The notes beneath the pieces are model-generated. The model did not search any database and was not told where the DNA came from. It saw only the letters and a program-made list of their open reading frames with translations. A stretch of 64,000 nt of DNA. It comes from Ruegeria pomeroyi. Its GTDB lineage: Bacteria > Pseudomonadota > Alphaproteobacteria > Rhodobacterales > Rhodobacteraceae. Below are positions 26,322 through 34,916 of the stretch, piece after piece. Location of the stretch: NCBI RefSeq assembly GCF_021405525.1, contig NZ_JAGQAG010000001.1, positions 2,976,001 to 3,040,000 on the forward strand, written 5' to 3'. Every line of letters begins with the position of its first letter. Positions within the stretch are counted from its first letter, which is position 1. Made by a program: the position numbers and the translations under genes.

Positions 26322-28056
26322 CGCCGCACAACTGACACTCGACGACCAGGACGCCCTGTTCGATCACTATGACCGTGCTCTGGCAGAGCTGGACGCGAAC
26401 AAGGACAGATGGGCGCAATTGCCCGTCCCCGACCGGATCCGGCTGTTGTCGGGCATGAAGGACGGGATCATGAAGGTCGCCAAGGGCTGGGCCGACGAGG
26501 CCGCCCGCCGCAAGGGTCTGAAACCCGGCACGGCGGTTGCGGGCGAGGAATGGATCGCGGGGCCCTATGCCTGCATGGCAGGCTGCAACGCCTTGATGGC
26601 AACGCTGTCGCAGATGCAGGGCAAGGCCTTTGTCGATCACCTGCCCACCCGCGAACTGGTCACCGGCCAGCTGGCGGTCAAGGTGCTGCCGCATTCGATC
26701 TGGGACAGGTTGCTCCTGTCCGGCGTTTCGGCCGAGGTCTGGATGCAACAGGGCGTGACAGCCGGCAACCTCAAGGAGCACGCCGCCATCGCCTATGACA
26801 GGCCGGAGAAACAGAGGCGCGGCAAGGTCGCGCTGGTGCTGGGCGCGGGCAACGTCAACGCGATCACGCCGCTGGACGTGCTGCAAAAGCTGATCCTGGA
26901 AAACCAGGTGGTGATCCTGAAGATGAACCCGGTCAACGATTACCTGACCGACTATTACAAGATCGCCATGAAACCCTTTGTCGACGAGGGATATCTGCGC
27001 ATCGTCAAGGGGGATGCCAAGGGGGGCGCCTATCTGTGCGATCATCCCATCATCGAAGAACTGCATATCACCGGCGCCGAAAGCACCCATGACGCCATCG
27101 TCTGGGGCGTGGGCGAGGAAGGTGCAAAGAACCGCAAGGCGGGCACGCCCAGAAACACCAAGCGGTTCACCTCCGAACTGGGTTCGGTCAGCCCCACCAT
27201 CGTGGTGCCCGGCCCCTGGTCCGCCGCCGATATCCGGTTCCAGGCGGAAAACATCGCGACAATGAAGCTGCACAATTCCGGCCACAACTGCATCGCCTGC
27301 CAAGCGCTGGTGATGCCGCGCGGCTGGGACAAGGGCGCGCAGCTGATCCAAGAGGTCAAGCGCGTCGCGGCGGGGTCCACCCGCCCGGCCTGGTATCCCG
27401 GCGCCCAGCAACGGCTGAACACTTTCGCCGAACATGCCGGCAAGGCCGACAAGGTCGACCGCGGCCCGCTTGCCCCGGCGCTTATCGTGGGCGAACTGGA
27501 CGCGGATCACTTCAACGCCGCGTGCGAGGTATTCGCCCCCGCGCTCAGCGTCAAGGAACTGGAAGCCCCCGATCCCGCCAGCTATCTCGAAGCGGCCATC
27601 GACTATGCCAATGACGAGCTTTGGGGCACGCTGGGCTGCCAGATCCTGATCCACCCGAAAACCATCCGCCAGATCGGCCGGAAACGGTTCGAGGAAATCA
27701 TCGCCAAGCTGCGCTATGGCACCATCGGCATCAACGGCTGGTGCGGGCTGGGTTTCCTGATCACCGCCTGTCCCTGGGGTGCATTTCCGGGTCATACGCT
27801 GGAGAATGTCGGATCGGGCATCGGGACGGTGCACAACGCCTTCATGCTGGAGAAGACCGAGCGCACGGTGGTACGTGCACCCTGGCGCCCGTTCCCGCGC
27901 GGGCTGCTGTCAGGGCAGTTCTCGCTGCTGCCGCGCCCGCCCTTCTTCATCACCAACCGCCGCCAGCACAAGATCGGCGCCGCGCTGACCGGATTCCAGT
28001 ACAAGCCCAACTGGCTGAAACTGCCCGGTATCTTCTACCACGCGCTGTTGGGCTGA
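26314..28056 (+). CDS. Aldehyde dehydrogenase family protein
   Basis: 580 residues, longer than standard ALDHs. The Rossmann-like region contains ALVLGAGNVNAITPLD near 172; the base Glu is probably in FTSELGSVSP and the catalytic Cys in NSGHNCIACQ near 325. The long N-terminal region (1-150) and C-terminal extension (from 510, APWRPFPRG) differ from betaine-aldehyde dehydrogenases; I know similar proteins only as uncharacterised ALDH-family members next to acyl-CoA ligases. Expected role: oxidise the aldehyde produced by the GMC oxidase. Overlaps the ligase stop by 8 bp, so translationally coupled. Confidence 0.85.
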   Translation: MLDAAQLTLDDQDALFDHYDRALAELDANKDRWAQLPVPDRIRLLSGMKDGIMKVAKGWADEAARRKGLKPGTAVAGEEWIAGPYACMAGCNALMATLSQMQGKAFVDHLPTRELVTGQLAVKVLPHSIWDRLLLSGVSAEVWMQQGVTAGNLKEHAAIAYDRPEKQRRGKVALVLGAGNVNAITPLDVLQKLILENQVVILKMNPVNDYLTDYYKIAMKPFVDEGYLRIVKGDAKGGAYLCDHPIIEELHITGAESTHDAIVWGVGEEGAKNRKAGTPRNTKRFTSELGSVSPTIVVPGPWSAADIRFQAENIATMKLHNSGHNCIACQALVMPRGWDKGAQLIQEVKRVAAGSTRPAWYPGAQQRLNTFAEHAGKADKVDRGPLAPALIVGELDADHFNAACEVFAPALSVKELEAPDPASYLEAAIDYANDELWGTLGCQILIHPKTIRQIGRKRFEEIIAKLRYGTIGINGWCGLGFLITACPWGAFPGHTLENVGSGIGTVHNAFMLEKTERTVVRAPWRPFPRGLLSGQFSLLPRPPFFITNRRQHKIGAALTGFQYKPNWLKLPGIFYHALLG

Positions 28057-28067
28057 AAGGAGACAGA

Positions 28068-28092
28068 GGGCGGAAAAAGTTGCATTCCGCCC
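28068..28092 (+). other. Hairpin between aldehyde dehydrogenase and tetR genes
   Basis: GGGCGGAA (28068-28075) pairs with TTCCGCCC (28085-28092) around a 9-nt loop, 12 bp after the aldehyde dehydrogenase stop. Without a T run it may be a weak terminator, mRNA-processing structure or operator. It could lower expression of the regulator relative to the enzymes. Confidence 0.4.
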
Positions 28093-28114
28093 GAATCAAA
28101 GCCATGTGAGTGCC

Positions 28115-28726
28115 ATGAACGAGATGCCAGCCAAACTGAAAGCCCGCGCCGCGCGCAAGAACGCCAAGCGGGACGAGAAAAAACGCCAGATCGCCACCAG
28201 CGCGATCGAGGCGCTCAAAGAGCTTGGCTATGCCAATACCTCGCTGCGTGACATCGCCGAGAAAAGCGACCTGTCGCTTGGCATGCTGCATTACTATTTC
28301 GAGGACCGCACCGACCTGATCATCTACTGCGTGCAACTCTACAAGCAGGAGTTCGTGCGCAACATCACCGATGCGTTGAAAAAGGCGCAGGGACGCGAGC
28401 GGGTGATCGACGCCTTTTCCGAGGCACTGGTAACCTCGATCGTGGACGACAACATGACCCACCGGCTGTGGTATGATATCCGCACCCAGGCCATGTTCGA
28501 CGCCACCTTTCGTCCGGTCGTGGCCGAAATCGAAGGGATGCTGATCGAAATAGTCGCGACCGCCTTCAAAAAGGCGGGCCATGACGCCCCCGAGAATGTC
28601 GAAATCTCTTATGCGCTGCTCGACGGCGCCTTTCGGTTTCTGATGCAGAACCAGATCGGCAAGGACCAGGGCAGTCGCGAAGAGTTGACGGCCACGTTCC
28701 GGGCCTTGCTGACCCGGTTCCTCTGA
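28115..28726 (+). CDS. TetR-family transcriptional regulator (BetI-like)
   Basis: 203 residues. A basic N-terminus (ARAARKNAKRDEKKRQ) leads to a TetR helix-turn-helix: ATSAIEALKELGYANTSL, then RDIAEKSDLSLGMLHYYF, with the BetI-like LHYYF recognition helix end. Residues 75-203 form the ligand-binding domain. ATG 28115 is chosen; GTG 28106 in frame is an alternative, and neither has a clear ribosome site. It lies 58 bp after the aldehyde dehydrogenase with a hairpin between. It probably controls the divergent TRAP/GMC promoters carrying TGAACG-type dyads. An acyl-CoA or alcohol ligand is speculative. Confidence 0.88.
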   Translation: MNEMPAKLKARAARKNAKRDEKKRQIATSAIEALKELGYANTSLRDIAEKSDLSLGMLHYYFEDRTDLIIYCVQLYKQEFVRNITDALKKAQGRERVIDAFSEALVTSIVDDNMTHRLWYDIRTQAMFDATFRPVVAEIEGMLIEIVATAFKKAGHDAPENVEISYALLDGAFRFLMQNQIGKDQGSREELTATFRALLTRFL

Positions 28727-28811
28727 TCCTCCGTCCAAACGCGCAGGGCAGACCCGCCTCGGTCTGCTCATGAGTCGGGTCGGCAAAGGAAAGCCGGAAG
28801 CGAGAGACGGC

Positions 28812-29333
28812 TCAGGCCGCCTGAATGCGTGAAGCGCGGACGTTCTCGACCCAATCGACCAGCGCATCCGCTTCCGGGTTCAGCTTTACGGCGGCACCCT
28901 CGGTAAAGGCCAAAAACCGCTCTTCGTTCAGGCCGTTCACCCCCAGCAGCACCGGGATATCCCGCGCCAGCGCCTCGGCGATCAAGGGGCGAAAGCCGCG
29001 CCCGTCGGCCTCGTGTTTGCCGAACTTGTTGACGATCAGCAGCTCGGGGTCCTCGGCCAGAGCCGCCGAGACCAGACCCACCGCGCGCTCCAGCTCTCCG
29101 GGATCCAGCCGGCAGCCGCGCGACCCGGCGCCCAGCGTCTGCGAGATACGGATGACCTCGGTTCCCGGCATCACCCGCAGGTCCATGTCGCAACGGGCGT
29201 TGTCGGCGCACTCCGTGTTGGTCTGCACCACCCCGGCCAGGCGCACGCCCTTGGCATCCAGCCGCGCGGCCACCTCGCTCAGCAGCCGGTCGGTGGCGCC
29301 GCGCGCTGTGGTGGTGACATAGGCCAGATGCAT
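28812..29333 (-). CDS. DUF2478 nucleotide-binding-like protein
   Basis: 173 residues, soluble. AYVTTTARGATDRLLSEVA (a P-loop-like position without a canonical GKS/T), GVVQTNTE, and LLIVNKFGKHEADGRGFR near 100 match DUF2478 proteins, often found with molybdenum uptake genes and thought to bind nucleotides. No Mo transporter is seen here. AAGGACG precedes the ATG. It is followed 60 bp upstream by the NnrU gene on the plus-coordinate left side of its operon; both are on the minus strand and may be separate units. Confidence 0.75.
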   Translation of the reverse strand: MHLAYVTTTARGATDRLLSEVAARLDAKGVRLAGVVQTNTECADNARCDMDLRVMPGTEVIRISQTLGAGSRGCRLDPGELERAVGLVSAALAEDPELLIVNKFGKHEADGRGFRPLIAEALARDIPVLLGVNGLNEERFLAFTEGAAVKLNPEADALVDWVENVRASRIQAA

Positions 29334-29393
29334 CGTGAGCGTCCTTCTAACGGTGTCGGTGATGATCTAGCACGCCAATCCGGGTTCGACCAG

Positions 29394-30059
29394 TCAGGGC
29401 AACGGCGAGACCCCGATCACAGGTGCATGGGCCAGCAGGAGGGCCAGATAAAGCAGCACGGCAGACAGCACTATGCGCGGCGCCAGCAGTGCAGGCAGCC
29501 CCCTTGGCGACAGCCGGGCAGTGTTTGCCGCCAGCCGCGTCCAGTCGGCGCCCAATTCGCGCCGCTTGCGCCGGTCGATCAGGGCCATGCCCATCACTGC
29601 GAACCCGAAAAAGAGGCCGAACAGGATCACATGCGCCAGCGATCCATTGGCCAGCAGATGCGCCCCCGACCAGAGCGCCAGCGCCAGCAGCAGCGGATGG
29701 CGCGACAGGGCCAGAATACCGGGCCGGGCCGGATCGAACGCCCCCCGCCCCAACCCGCCAAAGGACAGCGGATTGACCGACCGCAGCCCCGCCACCGCCA
29801 GCAGGCAGACCGGCAGCATGACCAGCACCGGCACCCAGCGCAGCGCGGGCAAGGGCGGGATCACCTCGACATAAGGCGCGCGGGCGGCGGCCAGGATCAG
29901 CCAGCCCAGCACCGCGATGGAGAACAGGGAATAGGCGATACCAAAGCCGCGCGCGCCCAGCCGCGCCACCAGCCAAGGCCGCACCGGCGGGCGCACCGGG
30001 ATCACATGGCTGAGCAGGAACACCGCCAGCGCCGCCGCAAATTCCGCCCATCCGCCCAT
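29394..30059 (-). CDS. NnrU family membrane protein
   Basis: 221 residues with six hydrophobic segments. LSRHPLLLALALWSGAHLLANG near residue 118 and HVILFGLFFGFAVMGM near 142 are characteristic of NnrU/methyltransferase-like membrane proteins linked to denitrification or NO metabolism in Rhodobacterales, including a C-terminal WTRLAANTARL segment. No nitrogen-oxide reductase genes are in the window, so a role in denitrification cannot be inferred here. AGGGACAGCG precedes the ATG. Confidence 0.82.
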   Translation of the reverse strand: MGGWAEFAAALAVFLLSHVIPVRPPVRPWLVARLGARGFGIAYSLFSIAVLGWLILAAARAPYVEVIPPLPALRWVPVLVMLPVCLLAVAGLRSVNPLSFGGLGRGAFDPARPGILALSRHPLLLALALWSGAHLLANGSLAHVILFGLFFGFAVMGMALIDRRKRRELGADWTRLAANTARLSPRGLPALLAPRIVLSAVLLYLALLLAHAPVIGVSPLP

Positions 30060-30146
30060 CGCTGTCCCTCGACCGTTTCGCCGCCCCGGTCTAGGGCGGC
30101 AGAAAAGGCCCGGCCTTAACCGAAGTCAAGCCGCGCCCGCATGGGT

Positions 30147-32210
30147 TCACAGGCCCAGCGCCTTGCGCCGCTCTTCGGCAAAGCCCTGCACCAGCCGGTC
30201 GGCGATCAGCGCCAGAATGGCCATCGCCGCACCTGCCGAGATGCCCAGACCCACATCCGCCTGCCCCAGCGCCAGATAGATCGACTGGCCCAGACCGGTG
30301 GTCCCGATCAACGCCGCGATGACCAGCATCGAAAAGGCATAGAGGATGGTCTGGTTCAACCCCAACAGGATGGTCGGCGCCGCATAGGGCGCGCGCACAT
30401 CGCGCAGGATCTGCCAGTCGGTGGCGCCGCTGGAAATCGCGGCCTCCATCATCTCGTCCGGCGTGTCCACCAGCCCGTGACGGGTGTAGCGGATCATCGG
30501 CACGATCGCATAGGCGCAGATCGCCAGAAAGGCCGAGAATTCGCCGATCTGGAACACCATCAGCACCGGGATCAGGAAGACGAACAGAGGGATGGTCTGC
30601 AACATGTCGCAGATCGGACGCACCACGCCCCAGACCGGCGACCAGACCGCGCTGGCGACGCCGATCGCGCCACCCAGCACCGCGCAGGCAAATACCGAGG
30701 CACCGCAGAGATAGAGCGACAACAGCGCCCGGTCCCACAGGCCCGACACAAGGATGGTCCCCAGCAGGATCACCACCATCAGCGCCAGCCGCCGACCGCC
30801 CGCCACGTATCCCAGCGCCGCTGCACCGGTCAGCACAAACGGCCAGGGCAGATTGGTGATGCCGGTCTCGATCATGCCGAGGCCGATCAGGGCCGTCAGC
30901 CCGGCGGTCGGCCGCCCGGCCCAGGCCATGCCCAGCGCCAGAACCGCGCCCAGCGCAAACAGCGCGCCGCTCATCTGCGGGGTCCAGGAGAAGCCCCAGG
31001 TAAAGGGCAGAACCGCCTGATCCAGCCCGATCCTGAGCGGCAGCAGCACATAGTAGAGCGTGTTGTTCTTCAGCGCGTCCAGCGCCGCGCCATTGGCCTG
31101 GGTAAACCGGGTCAACCCCTGATCCAGCGAGACCGCCACCGGGTCGAGCAGGGTCAGCTCCGAGGCCGCCGGCAGCCGGGTCCAGAACACCAGCGTAAAG
31201 GCCAAGGCCAACCCCAGCAGCCCCCAGACCACGCGAATGTCATGGCGTTTGCGCTCGGTCGCCAGCACCGCGCTCATCCGGTCGATGATGACCGCAAAGG
31301 CCACGATCACCATCCCCGCCAGCAAGGCCGCACCGAACTGCGCCTTGCGCATGGTCAACAGCACTTCCCAACCGATATCGTTGAACCCGCCGATTACGGC
31401 GGCGATGATCACCATGCTCAGCGCCGCCATCAGGCACTGGTTGAACCCCACCATGATCTGGCGCGAGGCCGAGGGGATCTCGACCTGGAACAATTGCTGC
31501 ATACGGGTGCCGCCGGACATGATCGCGGCTTCCTTGACTTCGGCCTCGACCCGCTCCAGCCCCAGCATCACGTTGCGCGCCATCGGCGGCGCGGCATAGA
31601 TCGCCGAGGCGATCAGCCCCACCACCGGGCCAAAACCGAACAGCGCCAGCAAGGGCGTCAGATAGGCAAATGTCGGCACCGTCTGCATGATATCCAGCAC
31701 CGCCTGCACCGCGGCCCGGATGCGCGGCACCTCGTTGGCGAGAATGCCGATCGCCCCGCCCACCAGCAGCGCCAGCGGCACCGAAACCGCCACCAGCGCC
31801 AGCGTGTTCATTCCCTCGTGCCAATAGCCCGAGGCCAGCACGAAGCCCAGACCGCCAAGCCCCAGCGCCGCCATTGCCGCACCGCCCAGATACCAACCCA
31901 ACGCGGTGACGATACCGATCACCAGCGGCCAGGGGGTCGCGTTCAAAATCCAGTTGGCGGCATCCATCGGATAGACCATCACCGCCGAGAACAGGCGGGC
32001 CACGGGTTTGAACCAGGCCAGGAACGCGGTCATCACCGTCCCGACCCAATCGGTGGCGGGCAGCACCCAGGCCTTGGGCCAGGCGCCCAGCCAGGGCGCC
32101 ACCGGCTCCAGCGCCAGGCAGAGCGCGCCGACCAGCGCCGTGATCAGCGCGGCCTTTGTTCCCACCGTCAGCCGTGCCGCGCGCGGGACCGGGATATCGA
32201 CGGCACTCAT
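30147..32210 (-). CDS. Glycine betaine/proline ABC transporter, duplicated permease (ProW x2 fusion)
   Basis: 687 residues, about twice the size of ProW/OpuAB. Two homologous permease halves: residues 1-320 with the EAA-like loop EVKEAAIMSGGTRMQQLFQVEIPSA near 235, and residues 330-687 with a second loop EMMEAAISSGATDWQILRDVRAP near 580. A covalent homodimer-like channel would form from one chain. It overlaps the ATPase gene by ATGA and is the last gene of the three-gene operon (binding protein, ATPase, permease). It imports betaine-type osmolytes or carbon sources. Confidence 0.9.
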   Translation of the reverse strand: MSAVDIPVPRAARLTVGTKAALITALVGALCLALEPVAPWLGAWPKAWVLPATDWVGTVMTAFLAWFKPVARLFSAVMVYPMDAANWILNATPWPLVIGIVTALGWYLGGAAMAALGLGGLGFVLASGYWHEGMNTLALVAVSVPLALLVGGAIGILANEVPRIRAAVQAVLDIMQTVPTFAYLTPLLALFGFGPVVGLIASAIYAAPPMARNVMLGLERVEAEVKEAAIMSGGTRMQQLFQVEIPSASRQIMVGFNQCLMAALSMVIIAAVIGGFNDIGWEVLLTMRKAQFGAALLAGMVIVAFAVIIDRMSAVLATERKRHDIRVVWGLLGLALAFTLVFWTRLPAASELTLLDPVAVSLDQGLTRFTQANGAALDALKNNTLYYVLLPLRIGLDQAVLPFTWGFSWTPQMSGALFALGAVLALGMAWAGRPTAGLTALIGLGMIETGITNLPWPFVLTGAAALGYVAGGRRLALMVVILLGTILVSGLWDRALLSLYLCGASVFACAVLGGAIGVASAVWSPVWGVVRPICDMLQTIPLFVFLIPVLMVFQIGEFSAFLAICAYAIVPMIRYTRHGLVDTPDEMMEAAISSGATDWQILRDVRAPYAAPTILLGLNQTILYAFSMLVIAALIGTTGLGQSIYLALGQADVGLGISAGAAMAILALIADRLVQGFAEERRKALGL

Positions 32211-33259
32211 GTGTCGTCCACCTGCAATGCAGCCGCCAGATCCGAGGGTTGCACCGTGCCCACGATGGCACCGCTGGCATCGCGCACCGGCACCGGCTGA
32301 TACAGCTGCATGCAGCGCGCCAGCGCGGTGTCCAGCGTCATGCCCGTGGTCAGGCCCGGATCGTCCGGTCCCTGCTCCTCGGCGCCGGTCCGCATGACCG
32401 AGGCCACCTTGGCATGGCGGCCCTTGGCCACATCCTTGGAAAACTCGCGCACATAGTCGTCGACCGGGTTCAGCACGATCTCGGTCGGTGTTCCGATCTG
32501 CACGATCCGGCCATCGCGCATGATGGCGATGCGGTCGGCCAGTTTCAGCGCCTCGGCGATGTCATGGGTGATGAAGACGATGGATTTCTTCAGCGTCGCC
32601 TGAATGCGCAGGAATTCATCCTGCAACTGGCGCCGGATCAGCGGGTCCAGCGCCGAGAACGGCTCGTCCAGGAACCAGATATCGGGGTTCACCGCCAGGC
32701 TGCGGGCGATGCCGACGCGCTGGCGCTGGCCACCGGACAGCTGGCGCGGGAAACTGTCCTCGCGCCCGTCGAGCCCGACCAGCGAGATCACCTCTTGCGC
32801 CCGGGCGCGGCGTTCCTTGCGCCCCACCCCCTGCACCTTGAGCGGATAGGCCACGTTTTCAGCGACCGTCATGTGGGGGAACAGGCCGAAATGCTGGAAC
32901 ACCATGCCCAGCTTGCGGCGGCGCAAATCGGTCAGTTTCTGCTTGCTGGCGCCGACGACATTATCGCCCTCGATCCGGATCTCGCCACCGGTGCCCGGCA
33001 GCAGTTGCGAGATGCAGCGGATAAGCGTGGACTTGCCCGACCCGGACAGGCCCATGATCACGAACAGCTCGCCCTCGCGGACCTCGAAACTGGCGTCCTG
33101 CACGGCCGGGATCAGACCCTTGCCGCGCAGCTCTGCCGCCGCGGCCTCGGCATCGCCGCCCGACCGGGCCAATGCCTCGACCAGGGCGTCGTTTGCACCG
33201 GGCCCGAACACCTGCCAGAGATTCTGGCAGGTGATGGCCGGCGTTGTCGCCTCAGTCAC
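32207..33259 (-). CDS. Glycine betaine/proline ABC transporter ATP-binding protein (ProV/OpuAA-like)
   Basis: 350 residues. The family-specific N-terminal extension (LWQVFGPGANDALVEAL) precedes Walker A MGLSGSGKST, Q-loop VFQHFGLFPHMTV, signature LSGGQRQR and Walker B IWFLDEP. A C-terminal regulatory region (270-350) contains a CBS-like stretch (ARCMQLYQPVPVRDASGAIVG). The predicted GTG start lacks a strong ribosome site, so a slightly different start is possible. It is 9 bp after the binding-protein stop. Confidence 0.93.
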   Translation of the reverse strand: MTEATTPAITCQNLWQVFGPGANDALVEALARSGGDAEAAAAELRGKGLIPAVQDASFEVREGELFVIMGLSGSGKSTLIRCISQLLPGTGGEIRIEGDNVVGASKQKLTDLRRRKLGMVFQHFGLFPHMTVAENVAYPLKVQGVGRKERRARAQEVISLVGLDGREDSFPRQLSGGQRQRVGIARSLAVNPDIWFLDEPFSALDPLIRRQLQDEFLRIQATLKKSIVFITHDIAEALKLADRIAIMRDGRIVQIGTPTEIVLNPVDDYVREFSKDVAKGRHAKVASVMRTGAEEQGPDDPGLTTGMTLDTALARCMQLYQPVPVRDASGAIVGTVQPSDLAAALQVDDT

Positions 33260-33268
33260 GTCTGCGGC

Positions 33269-34219
33269 TCACTTGGTGGCTGCGTCGACGACCGGGCGCC
33301 AGCTGCCCTCGTTCTCGGTCATCCAGGCGGCAACCACCTCTTCGACCTTGCCGCCATCGACGTCGATCGCGCCCATCATCGGCTGCTGCGCCTCGACGCT
33401 CAGCTGATAGTTCGACAGGATCTCGTGCGCGGCGGGCCATTTCTCGGCAAAGCCCGACCACGACGCCTTGAAGATGCGGCTGGGTGAGAAATCGCAATCG
33501 TTGACCGCATTGGGGTTCGGCCCCCAGGACGCATCGCTGAAGCAGGCCTCTTCGCCCGGCGGCAGGTCGATGAATTTCACATCGTAGGCCGACATCGCCC
33601 AATGCGGCTGCCAGAAGGTGATCAGCAGCGGCGACTTGCGCTCGGTCGAGGCGCGCAGTTCCGCGATCAGCGCCCCTTCGGAGCCTGCGGGCACCGCCTT
33701 GATCGGCAGGTCCAGACCGGTCATGCGGTCAGCGCCCGGTGTGCCCCAATCGGCGGGATAGTCGACCAGTCGGCCCATCGGCAGGGTCTCGGCGGTGGCG
33801 AAGACCTGCGCGCACTCCTTCAGCGCCTCCCAGGCCGGCAGGCCCGGGCACAGATCGGCCACATGCGCGGGATAGGCGATGCCCTCGCGCGCGTTCAGGC
33901 CCAGATCGCCGATCTCGGTCACCGTGCCCTCGGCAACCTTCTTGGCGTATTCGTCCGACACGTTCGACGACCAGATTTCCAGCGTGGCGTGGATATCGCC
34001 ATCGGCCAGCGCCTGGAACTGGTTCATCATGCCGGCAGTCACATATTCCACCTTGTAGCCCGCGGCCTTGAGCATCTCGCCGGCCACATGCGTGGTCACG
34101 TGCTGCCCGGTCCATTCGTTGATCGCCAGCTTGATCGGCTCGTCCGAGGCGCCCATTTCAGCGGCGTTCACGCCCCCTGCCAGCGCGGCCAGCGCAAGTC
34201 CAAGTCCTACCCGTTTCAT
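33269..34219 (-). CDS. Glycine betaine ABC transporter substrate-binding protein (ProX/OpuAC-like)
   Basis: 316 residues. Sec signal peptide (KRVGLGLALAALAGGVNA, cleavage near AAE). The mature protein has LAINEWTGQHV near 33, Trp-rich positions (EIWSSN, FWQPHW) and LPPGEEACF, in keeping with the aromatic cage that binds quaternary amines. Start 34219 is selected over a longer frame because of the signal peptide and the GGGAGA ribosome site. First gene of the operon; a BetI-like palindrome lies 80-101 bp upstream. Carnitine, choline or DMSP are possible alternative ligands. Confidence 0.92.
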   Translation of the reverse strand: MKRVGLGLALAALAGGVNAAEMGASDEPIKLAINEWTGQHVTTHVAGEMLKAAGYKVEYVTAGMMNQFQALADGDIHATLEIWSSNVSDEYAKKVAEGTVTEIGDLGLNAREGIAYPAHVADLCPGLPAWEALKECAQVFATAETLPMGRLVDYPADWGTPGADRMTGLDLPIKAVPAGSEGALIAELRASTERKSPLLITFWQPHWAMSAYDVKFIDLPPGEEACFSDASWGPNPNAVNDCDFSPSRIFKASWSGFAEKWPAAHEILSNYQLSVEAQQPMMGAIDVDGGKVEEVVAAWMTENEGSWRPVVDAATK

Positions 34220-34298
34220 CTCAGTTCTCCCTGTTGATCCGATTGGGTGCACTATCCGCCGATTCCGGGGAACTGTCACCAGTCCCTCGCATGGCGGT

Positions 34299-34320
34299 TT
34301 ATTGATTGGTCAGTCAATAA
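34299..34320. promoter_or_regulatory. BetI-like operator palindrome
   Basis: TTATTGA (34299-34305) and TCAATAA (34314-34320) flank an 8-bp core TTGGTCAG; the two halves match at 18 of 22 positions. From memory this resembles BetI boxes (TTGATTGG-type half with TCAA complement) that control betaine/choline genes. It lies upstream of the betaine-binding-protein gene and also upstream of the thioesterase gene on the other strand. AT-rich compared with its surroundings. Confidence 0.55.
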
Positions 34321-34446
34321 TCATCACACCTCCCCTTCTTGTCGAGCATTTTTTTGCGACGCCGGGTTTGACCCTGTCTGGACTTGGCGTCGGATGATCT
34401 CTGCGCCTATGCTCGCCCCCAGACAGAACCACAGGAGACGTCGCCG

Positions 34447-34854
34447 ATGTTGACCCCGGAAACCGCCCAGGCGCTGCTGAGCGAACATTTCGCCGATTGG
34501 GTGCAGGCGCTCGACCCCGAGGTGCTGGAGGCAGGGCGCGAACACGTGCTGGTGCGAATGCCGCTGGGGCCGCATCTGGCGCGGGCGGGCGGCATTGTCT
34601 CGGGTCAGGCGCTGGCAGCACTGGCCGATACCAGCATGGCGCTGGCCGCCATCGCACAGCAGGACGAACTTCGCCTGTTTGCCACCACCGACCTGCACAC
34701 CCAGTTCCTGCGCCCCGGTGTCGGGCGCGCGATCCTGTGCCGGGCCGAGGTGGTGCGGGCAGGCAAGGCTTTGGTCTTTGCCCGCGCCGATATGCACGAG
34801 GAAGAGAGTGGCAAGCAGGTGGCCACCGCGACAGCCACCTTTTACGCGCCCTGA
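34447..34854 (+). CDS. PaaI-family hotdog thioesterase
   Basis: 135 residues. GGIVSGQALAALADTSMALAA near residue 50 is the hotdog helix with the PaaI-type motif, and TTDLHTQFLRPG near 80 and KALVFARADMHEE near 108 complete the fold. It hydrolyses acyl- or aryl-CoA esters. AGGAG is 9 nt before the ATG. It is divergent from the betaine transporter and shares its BetI-like operator region. A betainyl-CoA-type thioesterase role could fit with the carnitine-like cluster at 5992-15445, but that is speculative. Confidence 0.82.
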   Translation: MLTPETAQALLSEHFADWVQALDPEVLEAGREHVLVRMPLGPHLARAGGIVSGQALAALADTSMALAAIAQQDELRLFATTDLHTQFLRPGVGRAILCRAEVVRAGKALVFARADMHEEESGKQVATATATFYAP

Positions 34855-34916
34855 CGTGCACGCCTTGCCCAGCCTTGGGCAGAGTGGCAACATCCCCCAG
34901 ATCAGGGAGGTGAGAC

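Noticed and set aside
22988-28056. Canonical choline-to-betaine (bet) operon
   Set aside because: The GMC enzyme resembles choline dehydrogenase, but the neighbours are an acyl-CoA ligase and a 580-residue ALDH instead of betB and betC, so alkanol oxidation fits better.
30141-32300. 719-residue open frame antisense to the betaine permease gene
   Set aside because: Arg/His/Gln-rich shadow; the opposite strand encodes a well-formed membrane protein.
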